A stretch of DNA of 48,754 nucleotides. It comes from Collimonas fungivorans (GTDB lineage Bacteria > Pseudomonadota > Gammaproteobacteria > Burkholderiales > Burkholderiaceae_D). The stretch covers positions 1 to 48,754 of the forward strand of contig NZ_JAQGLV010000159.1 of NCBI RefSeq assembly GCF_028292705.1, given 5' to 3'. Positions within the stretch are counted from its first letter, which is position 1; each line of letters opens with the position of its first letter. A program made the position numbers and the translations under genes. This document shows positions 38,796 through 47,293 of this stretch, piece by piece. The notes below the pieces were generated by a model. That model had not been told where the DNA came from. It made no database searches and worked only from the letters and a program-made list of their open reading frames with translations.

Positions 38796-38869
38796 CGCCT
38801 GCTTGCTCGGCAGGCGAACCGGGATGATTGGATATTGGTGGCTTGAGCGCTGCCGCCTCGGCGGCAGCG
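38796..38869. repeat. Hairpins in the dxs-folE2 gap, possible dxs terminator
   Basis: A perfect 10-bp repeat CGCTGCCGCC / GGCGGCAGCG (38848-38869) and a second 7-bp one CGCCTGC / GCAGGCG (38796-38816) lie in the gap. Neither has a U-tract on the transcribed strand, so they may be a rho-dependent end or processing site. Confidence 0.45.
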
Positions 38870-38912
38870 TCCTGGCTGGAATTGCTTGAGAACGGCAGGC
38901 GGCCAGGCCTGC

Positions 38913-40784
38913 TTAATTCTGGTTGACGACCAGGCGCGGCTGGTCCTTGCCGAAGCGCTGGCGTATCGATGCAGCGATACCTTCCGCATTCAGGCCGCAT
39001 TGCGCCAGCAGCTGGCCGACGTCGCCATGGTCTATAAATCGGTCCGGCAAGCCCAAATTCAAGAGCGGCTTGACGCATCCTGCCGCCGCCAGCGCTTCCG
39101 CTACCGCAGAGCCGGCGCCGCCCATGATGGAACCTTCCTCTACCGTGACCAGCGCATCGTGGCTTTGCGCCAGCTCCAGCACCAGGTCGACGTCCAGCGG
39201 CTTGATGAAACGCATGTTGACAACCGTGGCGTCGAGCAGTTCGCCCGCTGCCACGCTTGGCGCCAGCATCGAACCGAAAGCCAGGATCGCTACGCTCTGC
39301 CCTTGCCGCCTGATTTCGCCTTTACCCAAAGGCAATGTGGTCAATTCCGGAACGATGGCGGCGCCGATGCCGGCCCCGCGCGGATAACGCACCGCCGCCG
39401 GGCCGTTGTAGTGATACGCGGTCGACAGCATCTGGCGGCATTCGTTTTCGTCGGATGCCGCCATCACCACCATGTTAGGGATGCAGCGCAGGTACGCCAT
39501 GTCGTAGTTGCCGGCATGGGTAGCGCCGTCGGCGCCGACCAGGCCGGAACGGTCGAGCGCAAAGGTCACGTCCAGGTTCTGCAGCGCCACGTCATGGATC
39601 AGCTGGTCGTAGGCGCGCTGCAGGAAAGTCGAGTAGATCGCCACTACCGGTTTCAGCCCTTCGCAAGCCAGGCCAGCGGCGAAAGTGACCGCATGCTGCT
39701 CGGCGATGCCGACGTCGTAGAAACGTTGCGGAAAGCGCTGGGCGAAAGTATCCAGGCCGGATCCGCCCGACATCGCCGGGGTGATGCCGATCAGCTTGTC
39801 GTCTTGCGCCGCCATGTCGCACAGCCAGTCGCCGAATACCTGGGTGTAGGTCATCTTGCTGACCGTGGCCGGCTTGATGCCTTCGGCCGGGTTGAACTTG
39901 CCGGGGCCGTGATACAGCACCGGGTCGGCTTCCGCCAGCTTGTAGCCCTGGCCCTTCTTGGTCACCACGTGCAGGAACTGCGGCCCCTTCAGGTTCTTCA
40001 GGTTTTGCAAGGTCGGGATCAGCGATTCCAGGTCGTGGCCGTCGATCGGGCCGATGTAGTTGAAACCGAATTCTTCAAACATGGTGGCAGGCACCACCAT
40101 GCCTTTGGCGTGTTCTTCGAAACGCTTGGCCAGTTGCCGCATCGGGCCTGGCAGTATCGACTTGCCGACGTTCTTGGCTTGCGCATAGAACTGCCCCGAC
40201 ATCAGGCGCGCCAGGTAGCGGTTGAGGGCGCCGACCGGCGGCGAGATCGACATGTCGTTGTCGTTCAGGATCACCAGCATGTTGATGTCGTCATACACGC
40301 CCGCATTGTTCATGGCTTCGAACACCATGCCGGCAGTCATGGCGCCGTCGCCGATCACGGCAATCGCGTGGCGGTCGGTTTCGCCTTTGGTCTTGGCGGC
40401 CAGCGCCATGCCCAGCACGGCGGAAATCGAGGTCGATGAATGGGCGGTGCCGAAGGTGTCGTATTCGCTCTCGCTACGGCGCGGGAAACCGGAAATGCCA
40501 TCGTGCTGGCGCAGCGTGTGCATGCGGTCGCGGCGGCCGGTCAGGATCTTGTGCGGATAGGTCTGGTGGCCGACATCCCACACCACGCGGTCTTCCGGCG
40601 TGTTGAAAACGTAGTGCAGCGCGATTGTCAGTTCCACCGTGCCCAGGTTGGACGACAGGTGGCCGCCGGTCTGCGCCACCGATTCGATGACAAATTCGCG
40701 CAGCTCGTCGGCCAGCGGCCTGAGTTGCGCCCGCGTCAGTTTGCGCAGGTCTGCCGGGCTGTCGATTGTGTTGAGTAGTTCCAT
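38913..40784 (-). CDS. dxs: 1-deoxy-D-xylulose-5-phosphate synthase
   Basis: Dxs condenses pyruvate and glyceraldehyde 3-phosphate using thiamine diphosphate, the entry step of the MEP isoprenoid pathway. The 623 residues include [19 protein letters not shown], the thiamine motif [18 protein letters not shown] with [27 protein letters not shown], and the transketolase-like [18 protein letters not shown] and [21 protein letters not shown] precedes the ATG. It starts 24 bp after ispA (40801 stop side) in the xseB-ispA-dxs order common in proteobacteria. Confidence 0.97.
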   Translation of the reverse strand: MELLNTIDSPADLRKLTRAQLRPLADELREFVIESVAQTGGHLSSNLGTVELTIALHYVFNTPEDRVVWDVGHQTYPHKILTGRRDRMHTLRQHDGISGFPRRSESEYDTFGTAHSSTSISAVLGMALAAKTKGETDRHAIAVIGDGAMTAGMVFEAMNNAGVYDDINMLVILNDNDMSISPPVGALNRYLARLMSGQFYAQAKNVGKSILPGPMRQLAKRFEEHAKGMVVPATMFEEFGFNYIGPIDGHDLESLIPTLQNLKNLKGPQFLHVVTKKGQGYKLAEADPVLYHGPGKFNPAEGIKPATVSKMTYTQVFGDWLCDMAAQDDKLIGITPAMSGGSGLDTFAQRFPQRFYDVGIAEQHAVTFAAGLACEGLKPVVAIYSTFLQRAYDQLIHDVALQNLDVTFALDRSGLVGADGATHAGNYDMAYLRCIPNMVVMAASDENECRQMLSTAYHYNGPAAVRYPRGAGIGAAIVPELTTLPLGKGEIRRQGQSVAILAFGSMLAPSVAAGELLDATVVNMRFIKPLDVDLVLELAQSHDALVTVEEGSIMGGAGSAVAEALAAAGCVKPLLNLGLPDRFIDHGDVGQLLAQCGLNAEGIAASIRQRFGKDQPRLVVNQN

Positions 40785-40800
40785 ATCTAAGCCTTCTGTT

Positions 40801-41760
40801 CTAAGCCTTGCGTTGCACGATCAAATCCGCCAGCTCGCGCAGGCGGCGTGCCTTGTTCCCAAAGATCGCAAGCGCCTGGTGGGCGTCGTTGCGTAATTTT
40901 TCTGCCAGCGCCTGCGATTCCGGCAAACCCAGGATCGAGACATAAGTCGGCTTGTTGTCGGCGGCATCCTTGCCGGCGGTTTTCCCCAGCGTCGCGGAAT
41001 CCGCGGTGGCGTCAAGGATATCGTCCACCACCTGGAACGCCAGGCCGATGGCGGTGCCATAGGCTTCCAGCGCCTGGATTTCAGCCGGCGCCAAGGCCTT
41101 GCCGCCCCATGCTCCCAGCAATACCGAAGCGCGCAACAAGGCGCCGGTTTTCAGCTTGTGCATCTGTTCCAGCTCTGCCAGCGACAGGTTGAGGCCGACG
41201 CTGGCCAGGTCGATCGCCTGGCCGCCGCACATGCCGAGCGAACCGGAGGCTTGCGCCAGCAGGCGCAGCATGACGATCTGGCGCGCCGAATCAATTTCCG
41301 CGCCGATTTCCGCGCCGGCTTCGGCCAGCACCACGAATGCCTGCGACTGCAAGGCGTCGCCCACCAGCAAGGCGGTCGCTTCATCGTATTGCACATGCAC
41401 GGTAGGTTTGCCGCGGCGCAAGGCGTCATCGTCCATGCAGGGCATGTCGTCGTGCACCAGCGAATAAGCGTGGATCATTTCGACTGCGGCGGCGGCGCGC
41501 TGGGCAATGGTGAGCGGCGTTGCAAACAGTTCCCCGGCGGCAAATACCAGCAAGGGACGGACCCGTTTGCCGCCATCCAGCACGGCATAGCGCATGGCCT
41601 GGTGCAGCCTGGCCGGGATACTGGTTTCGGCCGGCAAAAACTGCCCAAGAGCAACTTCCATATCAAGCTGCACCTGACGCATCCAGGCGGCGAAAGCCAG
41701 CTCCGGGGCCAGGCTTGATGCCGGGTTTGGTGTCGGGTTTGACAATTGCGCTGCGGTCAT
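40801..41760 (-). CDS. ispA: Farnesyl diphosphate synthase
   Basis: IspA joins DMAPP and IPP to give geranyl and then farnesyl diphosphate, the precursor for ubiquinone and undecaprenyl chains. The 319 residues contain the first Asp-rich motif [20 protein letters not shown] and the second [50 protein letters not shown] is the isoprenyl-binding loop. The FARM pattern (DDxxxxD with the CMDDD ending) is the FPP-synthase type found in gammaproteobacteria and relatives. The ATG overlaps the xseB stop by 4 bases. Confidence 0.96.
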   Translation of the reverse strand: MTAAQLSNPTPNPASSLAPELAFAAWMRQVQLDMEVALGQFLPAETSIPARLHQAMRYAVLDGGKRVRPLLVFAAGELFATPLTIAQRAAAAVEMIHAYSLVHDDMPCMDDDALRRGKPTVHVQYDEATALLVGDALQSQAFVVLAEAGAEIGAEIDSARQIVMLRLLAQASGSLGMCGGQAIDLASVGLNLSLAELEQMHKLKTGALLRASVLLGAWGGKALAPAEIQALEAYGTAIGLAFQVVDDILDATADSATLGKTAGKDAADNKPTYVSILGLPESQALAEKLRNDAHQALAIFGNKARRLRELADLIVQRKA

Positions 41761-42023
41761 TCGTCGGCCCCGCTGCTATGGTCTTTCAAGGCTTCACCGG
41801 CAAAGGGTTTGAGCATGTCGCCTTCCAGCACTTTGACCTGGCTGTCGACCTTTTCGAGTTGCACGGCGCAAAACTTGACCAGCTCCGATCCTCGTTTATA
41901 GGCGGCGACGGATGCTTCCAGCGGCAACTCGCCAGCTTCCATTTGGGCGACCAGTTGCTCCAGCTCGGCCATCGCTTGTTCGAACGAGGCAGGGCTGCTG
42001 GCGGAAATCGGATTTTTTGGCAT
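41757..42023 (-). CDS. xseB: Exodeoxyribonuclease VII small subunit
   Basis: XseB is the small coiled-coil partner of XseA in the nuclease that degrades single-stranded DNA from either end. The 88 residues match the family: SFEQAMAELEQLVAQMEAGELPLEASVAAYKRGSELVKFCAVQLEKVDSQVKVL. The stop codon overlaps the ispA start (ATGA), so translation is probably coupled. It is the first gene of xseB-ispA-dxs, with the promoter in the 223-bp gap to the divergent Rieske gene. Confidence 0.96.
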   Translation of the reverse strand: MPKNPISASSPASFEQAMAELEQLVAQMEAGELPLEASVAAYKRGSELVKFCAVQLEKVDSQVKVLEGDMLKPFAGEALKDHSSGADE

Positions 42024-42246
42024 AGTGGCTATAAATAGTTTAGTTCGCTATTTTAGAGCAAAGCTCTATAAGCCGTTGAAATTCGAGGGCTTTATCTGGA
42101 TAAAAAGCGTAAAACAGCGCCAAAATTGGCATTTTTATGGGATAATCCTCGGTTCTGTCCAAAATTTCCGTTTCATATTATTTGAACACAGGTTTTTGCG
42201 GATTCTTTCTCTCTTAGGTTGATACAACACATTTGGGGGTGGAGGG

Positions 42247-43350
42247 ATGTCCGATCTGGCTTCTATAACCAAGCTCGCGCGCTCCGATGCGCAACTTCCG
42301 GTCAACGTCTACTTTGACGAAGCGCTGTTAAAGCGCGAAATCCAGCAATTGTTTCAGAATGGCCCGCGTTACGTCGGCCATGAACTGATGGTGCCCAACG
42401 TCGGCGATTACGCCACGCTGGCTTCTGAAAACGAGGGCCGCATGCTGGTGCGCAATCCCCAGGGGATTGAGCTGGTATCCAATGTCTGCCGCCATCGGCA
42501 GGCAAAAATGTTCGACGGCCGCGGCAATGCCCGCAACATCGTCTGCCCGCTCCATCGCTGGACCTACGACCTCAAGGGTGAACTGATAGGCGCGCCGCAT
42601 TTCGGCGAGACGCCATGCATGAACCTGTCCAGGACGCCCTTGCAAAACTGGAACGGCTTGCTGTTTGAACAAAACGCCTTCCATGTCGGCGAGAAACTGG
42701 CGCAGCTGGGCGTGGCCAAGGATCTCGATTTCAGCGGCTACCTGTTCGACCATGTCGAAGTCCACGAATGCGACTACAACTGGAAAACCTTTATCGAGGT
42801 TTACCTGGAGGACTATCACGTCGAGCCGTTCCATCCGGGCCTCGGCAGCTTTGTCAGCTGCGACGACCTGGAATGGCAATTCGGCAAGGATTACAGCGTG
42901 CAGACCGTGGGCGTCAACCACGGGCTGGCGAAATCCGGCTCGCCGGCATACAAGAAGTGGCAGGAGCAAGTGCTCAAGTTCAGCAACGGCGAACCGCCGA
43001 AGTTCGGCGCGATCTGGCTGACCCTGTATCCCAACATCATGGTGGAATGGTATCCCCACGTGCTGGTGGTGTCGACGCTGTGGCCGCGCGGCCCGCAAAA
43101 GACCACCAACGTGGTCGAGTTCTACTACCCCGAGGAAATTGCGCTGTTCGAACGCGAAATGGTCGAGGCGGAACGTGCCGCATACATGGAAACCTGCGTC
43201 GAAGATGATGAAATTGCACTGCGCATGGATGCCGGACGGCGCATCCTGATGGAGCGCGGCGTCAATGAAGTCGGCCCTTACCAGTCGCCGATGGAAGACG
43301 GCATGCAGCATTTCCACGAGTGGTACCGGAGCCAGGATGGCCTGGCCTGA
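42247..43350 (+). CDS. Rieske non-heme iron oxygenase, alpha-subunit type, orphan
   Basis: The protein has an N-terminal Rieske 2Fe-2S site, Cys81-Arg-His83 (CRHRQ) with Cys100-Pro-Leu-His103 (CPLHRW). The C-terminal SRPBCC catalytic domain includes EVYLEDYHVEPFHPG, where His191 and His196 bind mononuclear iron and Asp189 is the bridging acid. A likely third ligand lies in VEDDEIALRMDAG near the C-terminus. At 367 residues it is shorter than most ring-hydroxylating dioxygenases. No beta subunit, ferredoxin or reductase gene is nearby. Its substrate is unknown. A GGGGG stretch and GGAGGG lie before the ATG, and it ends at a very strong hairpin. Confidence 0.88.
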   Translation: MSDLASITKLARSDAQLPVNVYFDEALLKREIQQLFQNGPRYVGHELMVPNVGDYATLASENEGRMLVRNPQGIELVSNVCRHRQAKMFDGRGNARNIVCPLHRWTYDLKGELIGAPHFGETPCMNLSRTPLQNWNGLLFEQNAFHVGEKLAQLGVAKDLDFSGYLFDHVEVHECDYNWKTFIEVYLEDYHVEPFHPGLGSFVSCDDLEWQFGKDYSVQTVGVNHGLAKSGSPAYKKWQEQVLKFSNGEPPKFGAIWLTLYPNIMVEWYPHVLVVSTLWPRGPQKTTNVVEFYYPEEIALFEREMVEAERAAYMETCVEDDEIALRMDAGRRILMERGVNEVGPYQSPMEDGMQHFHEWYRSQDGLA

Positions 43351-43376
43351 GCATTCCCGGATCAGATAGATAACGG

Positions 43377-43423
43377 GGGCCGGGGTTGGTGCGCAGGCTG
43401 AAGCGCGCCAACCCCGGCCCTTT
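43377..43423 (+). terminator. Strong terminator hairpin after the Rieske gene
   Basis: An 18-bp stem GGGCCGGGGTTGGTGCGC / GCGCGCCAACCCCGGCCC with one G-T pair and an eight-base loop is followed by TTT. The T-run is short but the stem is very stable. Confidence 0.75.
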
Positions 43424-43506
43424 GCCATTATTTAGCGCCGCCGGCATGCACTGCGACCAGAATCAGTCAGAATAGCAGCACCGCTCTTCTACTTCATTCC
43501 CGCCCC

Positions 43507-44421
43507 ATGCAATCACTCTGGATGCTGTTCGCTAGCCTCATGTTTTCAATCATGGGAGTCTGCGTCAAGCTCGCCGCCGATCATTACTCCATCGCCGAAA
43601 TCGTGCTGAGCCGCGGCCTGATCGGCATGCTGTTCATCGTCGTCCTGATCCTGCTGAAAGGCGGCACCCTCAAGACCCCCATGCCGCGCCAGCACCTGTG
43701 GCGCGGCGTGATCGGCGTGATTGCGCTGTCGATGTGGTTCTATTCCTTCAGCCTGCTGCCAGTGGCTACCGCCACCACCCTCAACTACACGTCCTCGATA
43801 TGGCTGGCGGCAATCCTGTTCGGCGCCGCCTGGTGGCGCGGCAACAGCCGCTTCGAATGGGGCATGGCGTTCACCATCCTGCTCAGTTTCATCGGCGTGA
43901 TGCTGTTGCTGCGGCCATCGTTCGACGCCGAGCAGACCACCGGCGGCATGATCGCGCTGGCCTCCGGCCTGCTCTCGGCCGTGGCTTACCTGCAAGTGCG
44001 GCGCCTGGGCAAGCTGGGCGAGCCGGAATACCGGGTGGTCTTCTATTTTTCAGGCACCAGCGCCCTCGCCGGCCTGGCGGGCAGCATCTTGCTGTCCGGC
44101 GGCGGCGTCCCGCTCTGGCACCCGCATAGCGCGCAAGGCCTGGCCTTGCTGATTACGCTGAGCCTGTCGGCCACCCTGGCCCAGATGGCCATGACGCGCG
44201 CCTACCGCCTTGGCAATCCGCTATTGACCGCGAACCTGCAATACACCGGCATCGTCTTTTCCAGCATCTGGGGCATCCTCATCTGGCACGACCAGATGGA
44301 CTGGCGCGGCTGGCTTGGCACTGCTGTAATCCTTATCAGCGGTTTGCTGGCAACGTTTTATAATCAAAAGAAGGCGCGTCCGCTCAGCTCCTTGCATGAG
44401 GAAAAAACGGTGGCCAGCTAA
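43507..44421 (+). CDS. EamA-family (DMT superfamily) membrane transporter
   Basis: The 304-residue protein has about ten membrane segments in two EamA repeats: the first from MQSLWMLFASLMFSIMGVCVKLAADHYS and the second from GGMIALASGLLSAVAYLQVRRL. The LPVATATTLNYTSSIWLAAILF segment ends the first repeat, and AMTRAYRLGNPLLTANLQYTGIVFSSIWGILIW is typical of the second. Such proteins export amino acids, metabolites or nucleotide sugars; the substrate here is not known. There is little Shine-Dalgarno (CCCC before the ATG). It lies alone between the Rieske and sulfurtransferase genes. Confidence 0.88.
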   Translation: MQSLWMLFASLMFSIMGVCVKLAADHYSIAEIVLSRGLIGMLFIVVLILLKGGTLKTPMPRQHLWRGVIGVIALSMWFYSFSLLPVATATTLNYTSSIWLAAILFGAAWWRGNSRFEWGMAFTILLSFIGVMLLLRPSFDAEQTTGGMIALASGLLSAVAYLQVRRLGKLGEPEYRVVFYFSGTSALAGLAGSILLSGGGVPLWHPHSAQGLALLITLSLSATLAQMAMTRAYRLGNPLLTANLQYTGIVFSSIWGILIWHDQMDWRGWLGTAVILISGLLATFYNQKKARPLSSLHEEKTVAS

Positions 44422-44489
44422 ACCGGTCCTTGATGAGCTGCCGAGCGTTGCCCTGCATCACCTGACACACACTTGATAAAAGGAATGCC

Positions 44490-45356
44490 ATGTCTCAAGC
44501 CCATCCCTACCAGACGCTGATTTCTGCCGCGAACCTGCTGCAGAATGCGCAAAACCCCAACTGGGTCATCCTCGATTGCCGCCACGACCTGGTGGATGCC
44601 GCTGCCGGCAGGACGGCATACGATGCAGGCCACATTCCTGGAGCCCGTTTTGCCAACCTCGACCGCGACCTGTCCGGCGCCAAGCAGGCAGCCGACGGCA
44701 GCTTCAAGGGCCGCCATCCCTTGCCTGAAACAGATGCGCTGCTGGCAACGCTGCGGCAATGGGGCATCAGCGACGATACCCAGGTCGTCGCCTACGACGC
44801 CCAGGGCGGCATGTATGCGGCCCGCCTGTGGTGGCTGCTGCGCTCCATCGGCCACAGTTCGGCGGCGGTGCTGGACGGCGGCCTGGCGGCCTGGCAAGCG
44901 GCCGCAGGCAGTTTGTCGACGGCCGAGCCGGCTCCCGCAGCCGGCAGCATCAGCGCCAAGCCGCCGCTGACCACCAGCGTCGATGCGCATGACATCCTGC
45001 ACAACCTGACCAACCCAAGGCGGACTATCCTCGACGCCCGCGCGCCGGACCGCTTTCGCGGAGAAAATGAAACCATCGATCCGGTTGGCGGCCATATTCC
45101 GGGCGCCAAGAATCGTTTCTTCAAAGACAATCTGCTGGCGGACGGCCGCTTCAAGCCGGGCCATCAATTGCACGAGGAATTCGGCGCCCTGATCAGCGAG
45201 CCGCAAGCCGCAATCATGCAATGCGGTTCAGGCGTCACCGCCTGCCACAACCTGCTAGCGCTGGAAATCGCCGGCTTGCACGGCGCTGCCTTGTATCCGG
45301 GCTCGTGGAGCGAGTGGTGCTCAGACCCGAAGCGGCCGATGGCCAAGGGCGTATAA
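44490..45356 (+). CDS. sseA: 3-mercaptopyruvate sulfurtransferase
   Basis: SseA moves sulfur from 3-mercaptopyruvate to cyanide or thiol acceptors. The 288 residues form two rhodanese domains. The first has an inactive site, and the second carries the catalytic Cys245 in the loop CGSGVTA, the form expected for mercaptopyruvate rather than thiosulfate specificity. Other signatures are VVAYDAQGGMYAARLWWLLRSIGH, VLDGGLAAW, HIPGAKNRFF and YPGSWSEWCSDP. AAAAGGAATGCC precedes the ATG. It is convergent with the ZIP gene, only 8 bp away. Confidence 0.94.
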   Translation: MSQAHPYQTLISAANLLQNAQNPNWVILDCRHDLVDAAAGRTAYDAGHIPGARFANLDRDLSGAKQAADGSFKGRHPLPETDALLATLRQWGISDDTQVVAYDAQGGMYAARLWWLLRSIGHSSAAVLDGGLAAWQAAAGSLSTAEPAPAAGSISAKPPLTTSVDAHDILHNLTNPRRTILDARAPDRFRGENETIDPVGGHIPGAKNRFFKDNLLADGRFKPGHQLHEEFGALISEPQAAIMQCGSGVTACHNLLALEIAGLHGAALYPGSWSEWCSDPKRPMAKGV

Positions 45357-45364
45357 GCGGGTCT

Positions 45365-46147
45365 TTAGTGATGGTGGGCGTGGCGCGTCAGGAACAGCAC
45401 GATGGCGACGCCCGCCCCGATCAGCAGGATCTGCGGAATGGTTTCGCGCAGGGTTGCGCGGCGCTGCATCTGCGGCATCAGGTCGCTGACGGCAATGTAG
45501 ATAAAACCTGACGAGGCAAATACCAGCACGTAGGGAATCCATTCCATGCCGCGCTCCAGCGTAAAGTAGCCGAGCAGGCCGCCCACCACCGCCATCAGGC
45601 TACAGATCAGGTTATACACGTAAGCGCGGGTGCGCGAAAAACCGGCATTGAGCAGCACGATGAAATCGCCGATTTCCTGCGGGATCTCATGCACGATGAT
45701 GGCCAGGCCGGTGATCAGGCCCAGGTGCGGATCGGCCAGGAAGGCCGCGGCGATCAGGATGCCGTCGGTAAAATTGTGCAAGCCGTCGCCCACCAGGATC
45801 ATCCAGCCGGCTTTGCCCGCCTCTTTCTTGTCATGCCCGTGGTGATGGCCGTGGCCGTCGTCCTCGTGATGGTGCGAATGGCGCAGGATGGCGAATTTTT
45901 CCAGCACAAAAAACGCCAGCAGGCCGCCCAGCAGCACGGCGAACAGCGTATGGTTGTCGGCCTTCGATTCGAAGGCTTCCGGCAAGGCGTGCAGCAGGGA
46001 AGTCGCCAGCATGATGCCGACCGACAGGCTGACCATGCGCTCAACCATCTTGGACAGCAGCGCGAACGAAAAAACGGCAGCGGCGGTAATGCTGAAAAGG
46101 CCGGCGATCATGGTCGCCAGGAGGATTGAAACAAGTGTGGAATTAAT
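45365..46147 (-). CDS. ZIP-family divalent metal transporter, start uncertain
   Basis: ZIP proteins bring zinc and related metals into the cytoplasm. The protein has about eight membrane spans, a His-rich loop (RHSHHHEDDGHGHHHGHDK) between helices 3 and 4, and the metal-site helices DGLHNFTDGILIAAAF and IVHEIPQEIGDFIVLL, the family signature. The start is a problem. The track begins at a TTG (46183), and the first in-frame ATG (46111) would cut into helix 1. I use an ATT at 46147 (INSTLVSILL), because CCGGAGC lies eight bases before it and the result fits a normal ZIP N-terminus. This is my inference, and the true start is unproven. Confidence 0.8.
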   Translation of the reverse strand: MNSTLVSILLATMIAGLFSITAAAVFSFALLSKMVERMVSLSVGIMLATSLLHALPEAFESKADNHTLFAVLLGGLLAFFVLEKFAILRHSHHHEDDGHGHHHGHDKKEAGKAGWMILVGDGLHNFTDGILIAAAFLADPHLGLITGLAIIVHEIPQEIGDFIVLLNAGFSRTRAYVYNLICSLMAVVGGLLGYFTLERGMEWIPYVLVFASSGFIYIAVSDLMPQMQRRATLRETIPQILLIGAGVAIVLFLTRHAHHH

Positions 46148-46262
46148 TTTTTTTGCTCCGGCAAACAGCTTTACATGCAACAAGGTTGCAAATTAAAGCA
46201 CAGCTGCTGCATTTCAGCAAATTTAACTGCTTATCGGGGCTCGGGGGCTGCTAGCAAATATC

Positions 46263-46295
46263 CTTGTATCTGGACGGCAGGCGTCCAGATACAAG
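46263..46295. repeat. Long inverted repeat between the dienelactone hydrolase and ZIP genes
   Basis: Perfect 14-bp arms CTTGTATCTGGACG / CGTCCAGATACAAG surround GCAGG. It lies just after the hydrolase stop and about 120 bp before the ZIP gene on the same strand. No U-tract follows, so it is either an unusual 3'-end hairpin or a dyad operator site for the ZIP promoter. Confidence 0.85.
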
Positions 46296-46315
46296 CGCAG
46301 GCAAACACACAGGCG

Positions 46316-47230
46316 TCAGCTCACGCCGTGTTCCTTGAACCAGGCCAAAACGCGCTTCCAGCCATCTTTTGCATCCGCTTCGACATAACTGGGCCGGTAA
46401 TCGGCGTTGAACGCATGGCCGGAATTCGGATACACCACGATTTCCGACTTGCTGCTGCCCTTGGCCAGCGCCGCCTTCATCTGCGCCACATGGTCCTGCG
46501 TAATGCCCTGGTCCTTGGCGCCGTACAAACCCAGCACCGGCACTTTCAGGGTCGACGCGATGTCGACCGGCTGCTTCGGCGTCAATGCCTTGATCTCGGC
46601 CTCTGTCTTGCCTTCGGGGTCCTTGCCCCTGACCAGGCCGCCGTACCATGCCGCGGCAGCCTTGACCTTGGGGTTGTGGCTGGCGTACAGCCAGGTGATG
46701 CGGCCGCCCCAGCAAAAACCGGTAACCGCCAGCTTGTTGGCATTACCGCCATTTTTCTTGGCCCAGGCCACGCAGGCATCGAGATCGCCCAGCACCTGGT
46801 CGTCCGGCACTTTGGAAATCACGTTGACGTACAGTTCCGGGATGGATGCAAAAGCGGCCGGATCACCCTGGCGCTTGAACAGATTCGGCGCAATCGCCAG
46901 GTAACCGAGCTTGGCGAAACGCCTTGCGATATCGGCGATATGCTCGTGCACCCCGAAAATCTCCGAGACCACCAGCACCACCGGCAAATTGGTTTTGCCC
47001 TCCGGCTGCGCGCGGTAGATCGGCACGCTCAAGCCGTTTTCTTCGATCTCCAGCGCTCCGGCCGTGAGGCCCTCGGTATCGGTCTTGATCATGGTCTGCG
47101 CCGTCACCGGCAGCACGGCGGCGGCGAAGCCGGTGCCCAAGGCGGTTTTCATGAAAGTACGGCGGTCCACGCCGTCCGACAAGCTGGTTTTGGCCACCAG
47201 GCTATCGAACTCTTCTTTCAAATTCGGCAT
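46316..47230 (-). CDS. Dienelactone hydrolase-family protein with Tat signal
   Basis: From the ATG at 47230 (behind AGGAG) the product has 304 residues. A twin-arginine signal DRRTFMKTALGTGFAAAVLPVTA follows a 21-residue N-terminal region, so it is probably exported folded. The alpha/beta-hydrolase body has the nucleophile Cys173 in TGFCWGG, the GLYGAKDQGIT segment with the acid, and NSGHAFN with the histidine, the Cys-Asp-His triad of dienelactone hydrolases. The track start one codon earlier is a TTG. Real substrates of such exported homologues are unknown. It lies 63 bp downstream of polA. Confidence 0.88.
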   Translation of the reverse strand: MPNLKEEFDSLVAKTSLSDGVDRRTFMKTALGTGFAAAVLPVTAQTMIKTDTEGLTAGALEIEENGLSVPIYRAQPEGKTNLPVVLVVSEIFGVHEHIADIARRFAKLGYLAIAPNLFKRQGDPAAFASIPELYVNVISKVPDDQVLGDLDACVAWAKKNGGNANKLAVTGFCWGGRITWLYASHNPKVKAAAAWYGGLVRGKDPEGKTEAEIKALTPKQPVDIASTLKVPVLGLYGAKDQGITQDHVAQMKAALAKGSSKSEIVVYPNSGHAFNADYRPSYVEADAKDGWKRVLAWFKEHGVS

Positions 47231-47293
47231 CAAGCTCTCCTTTAAAATTAACCTTCAGCTATCGCACCGGCAACGCTAAGCGACACGCCGTCC

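Noticed and set aside
38886-40439. 517-residue plus-strand ORF opposite dxs
   Set aside because: Shadow frame; dxs is unambiguous and the ORF product is a compositionally biased string.
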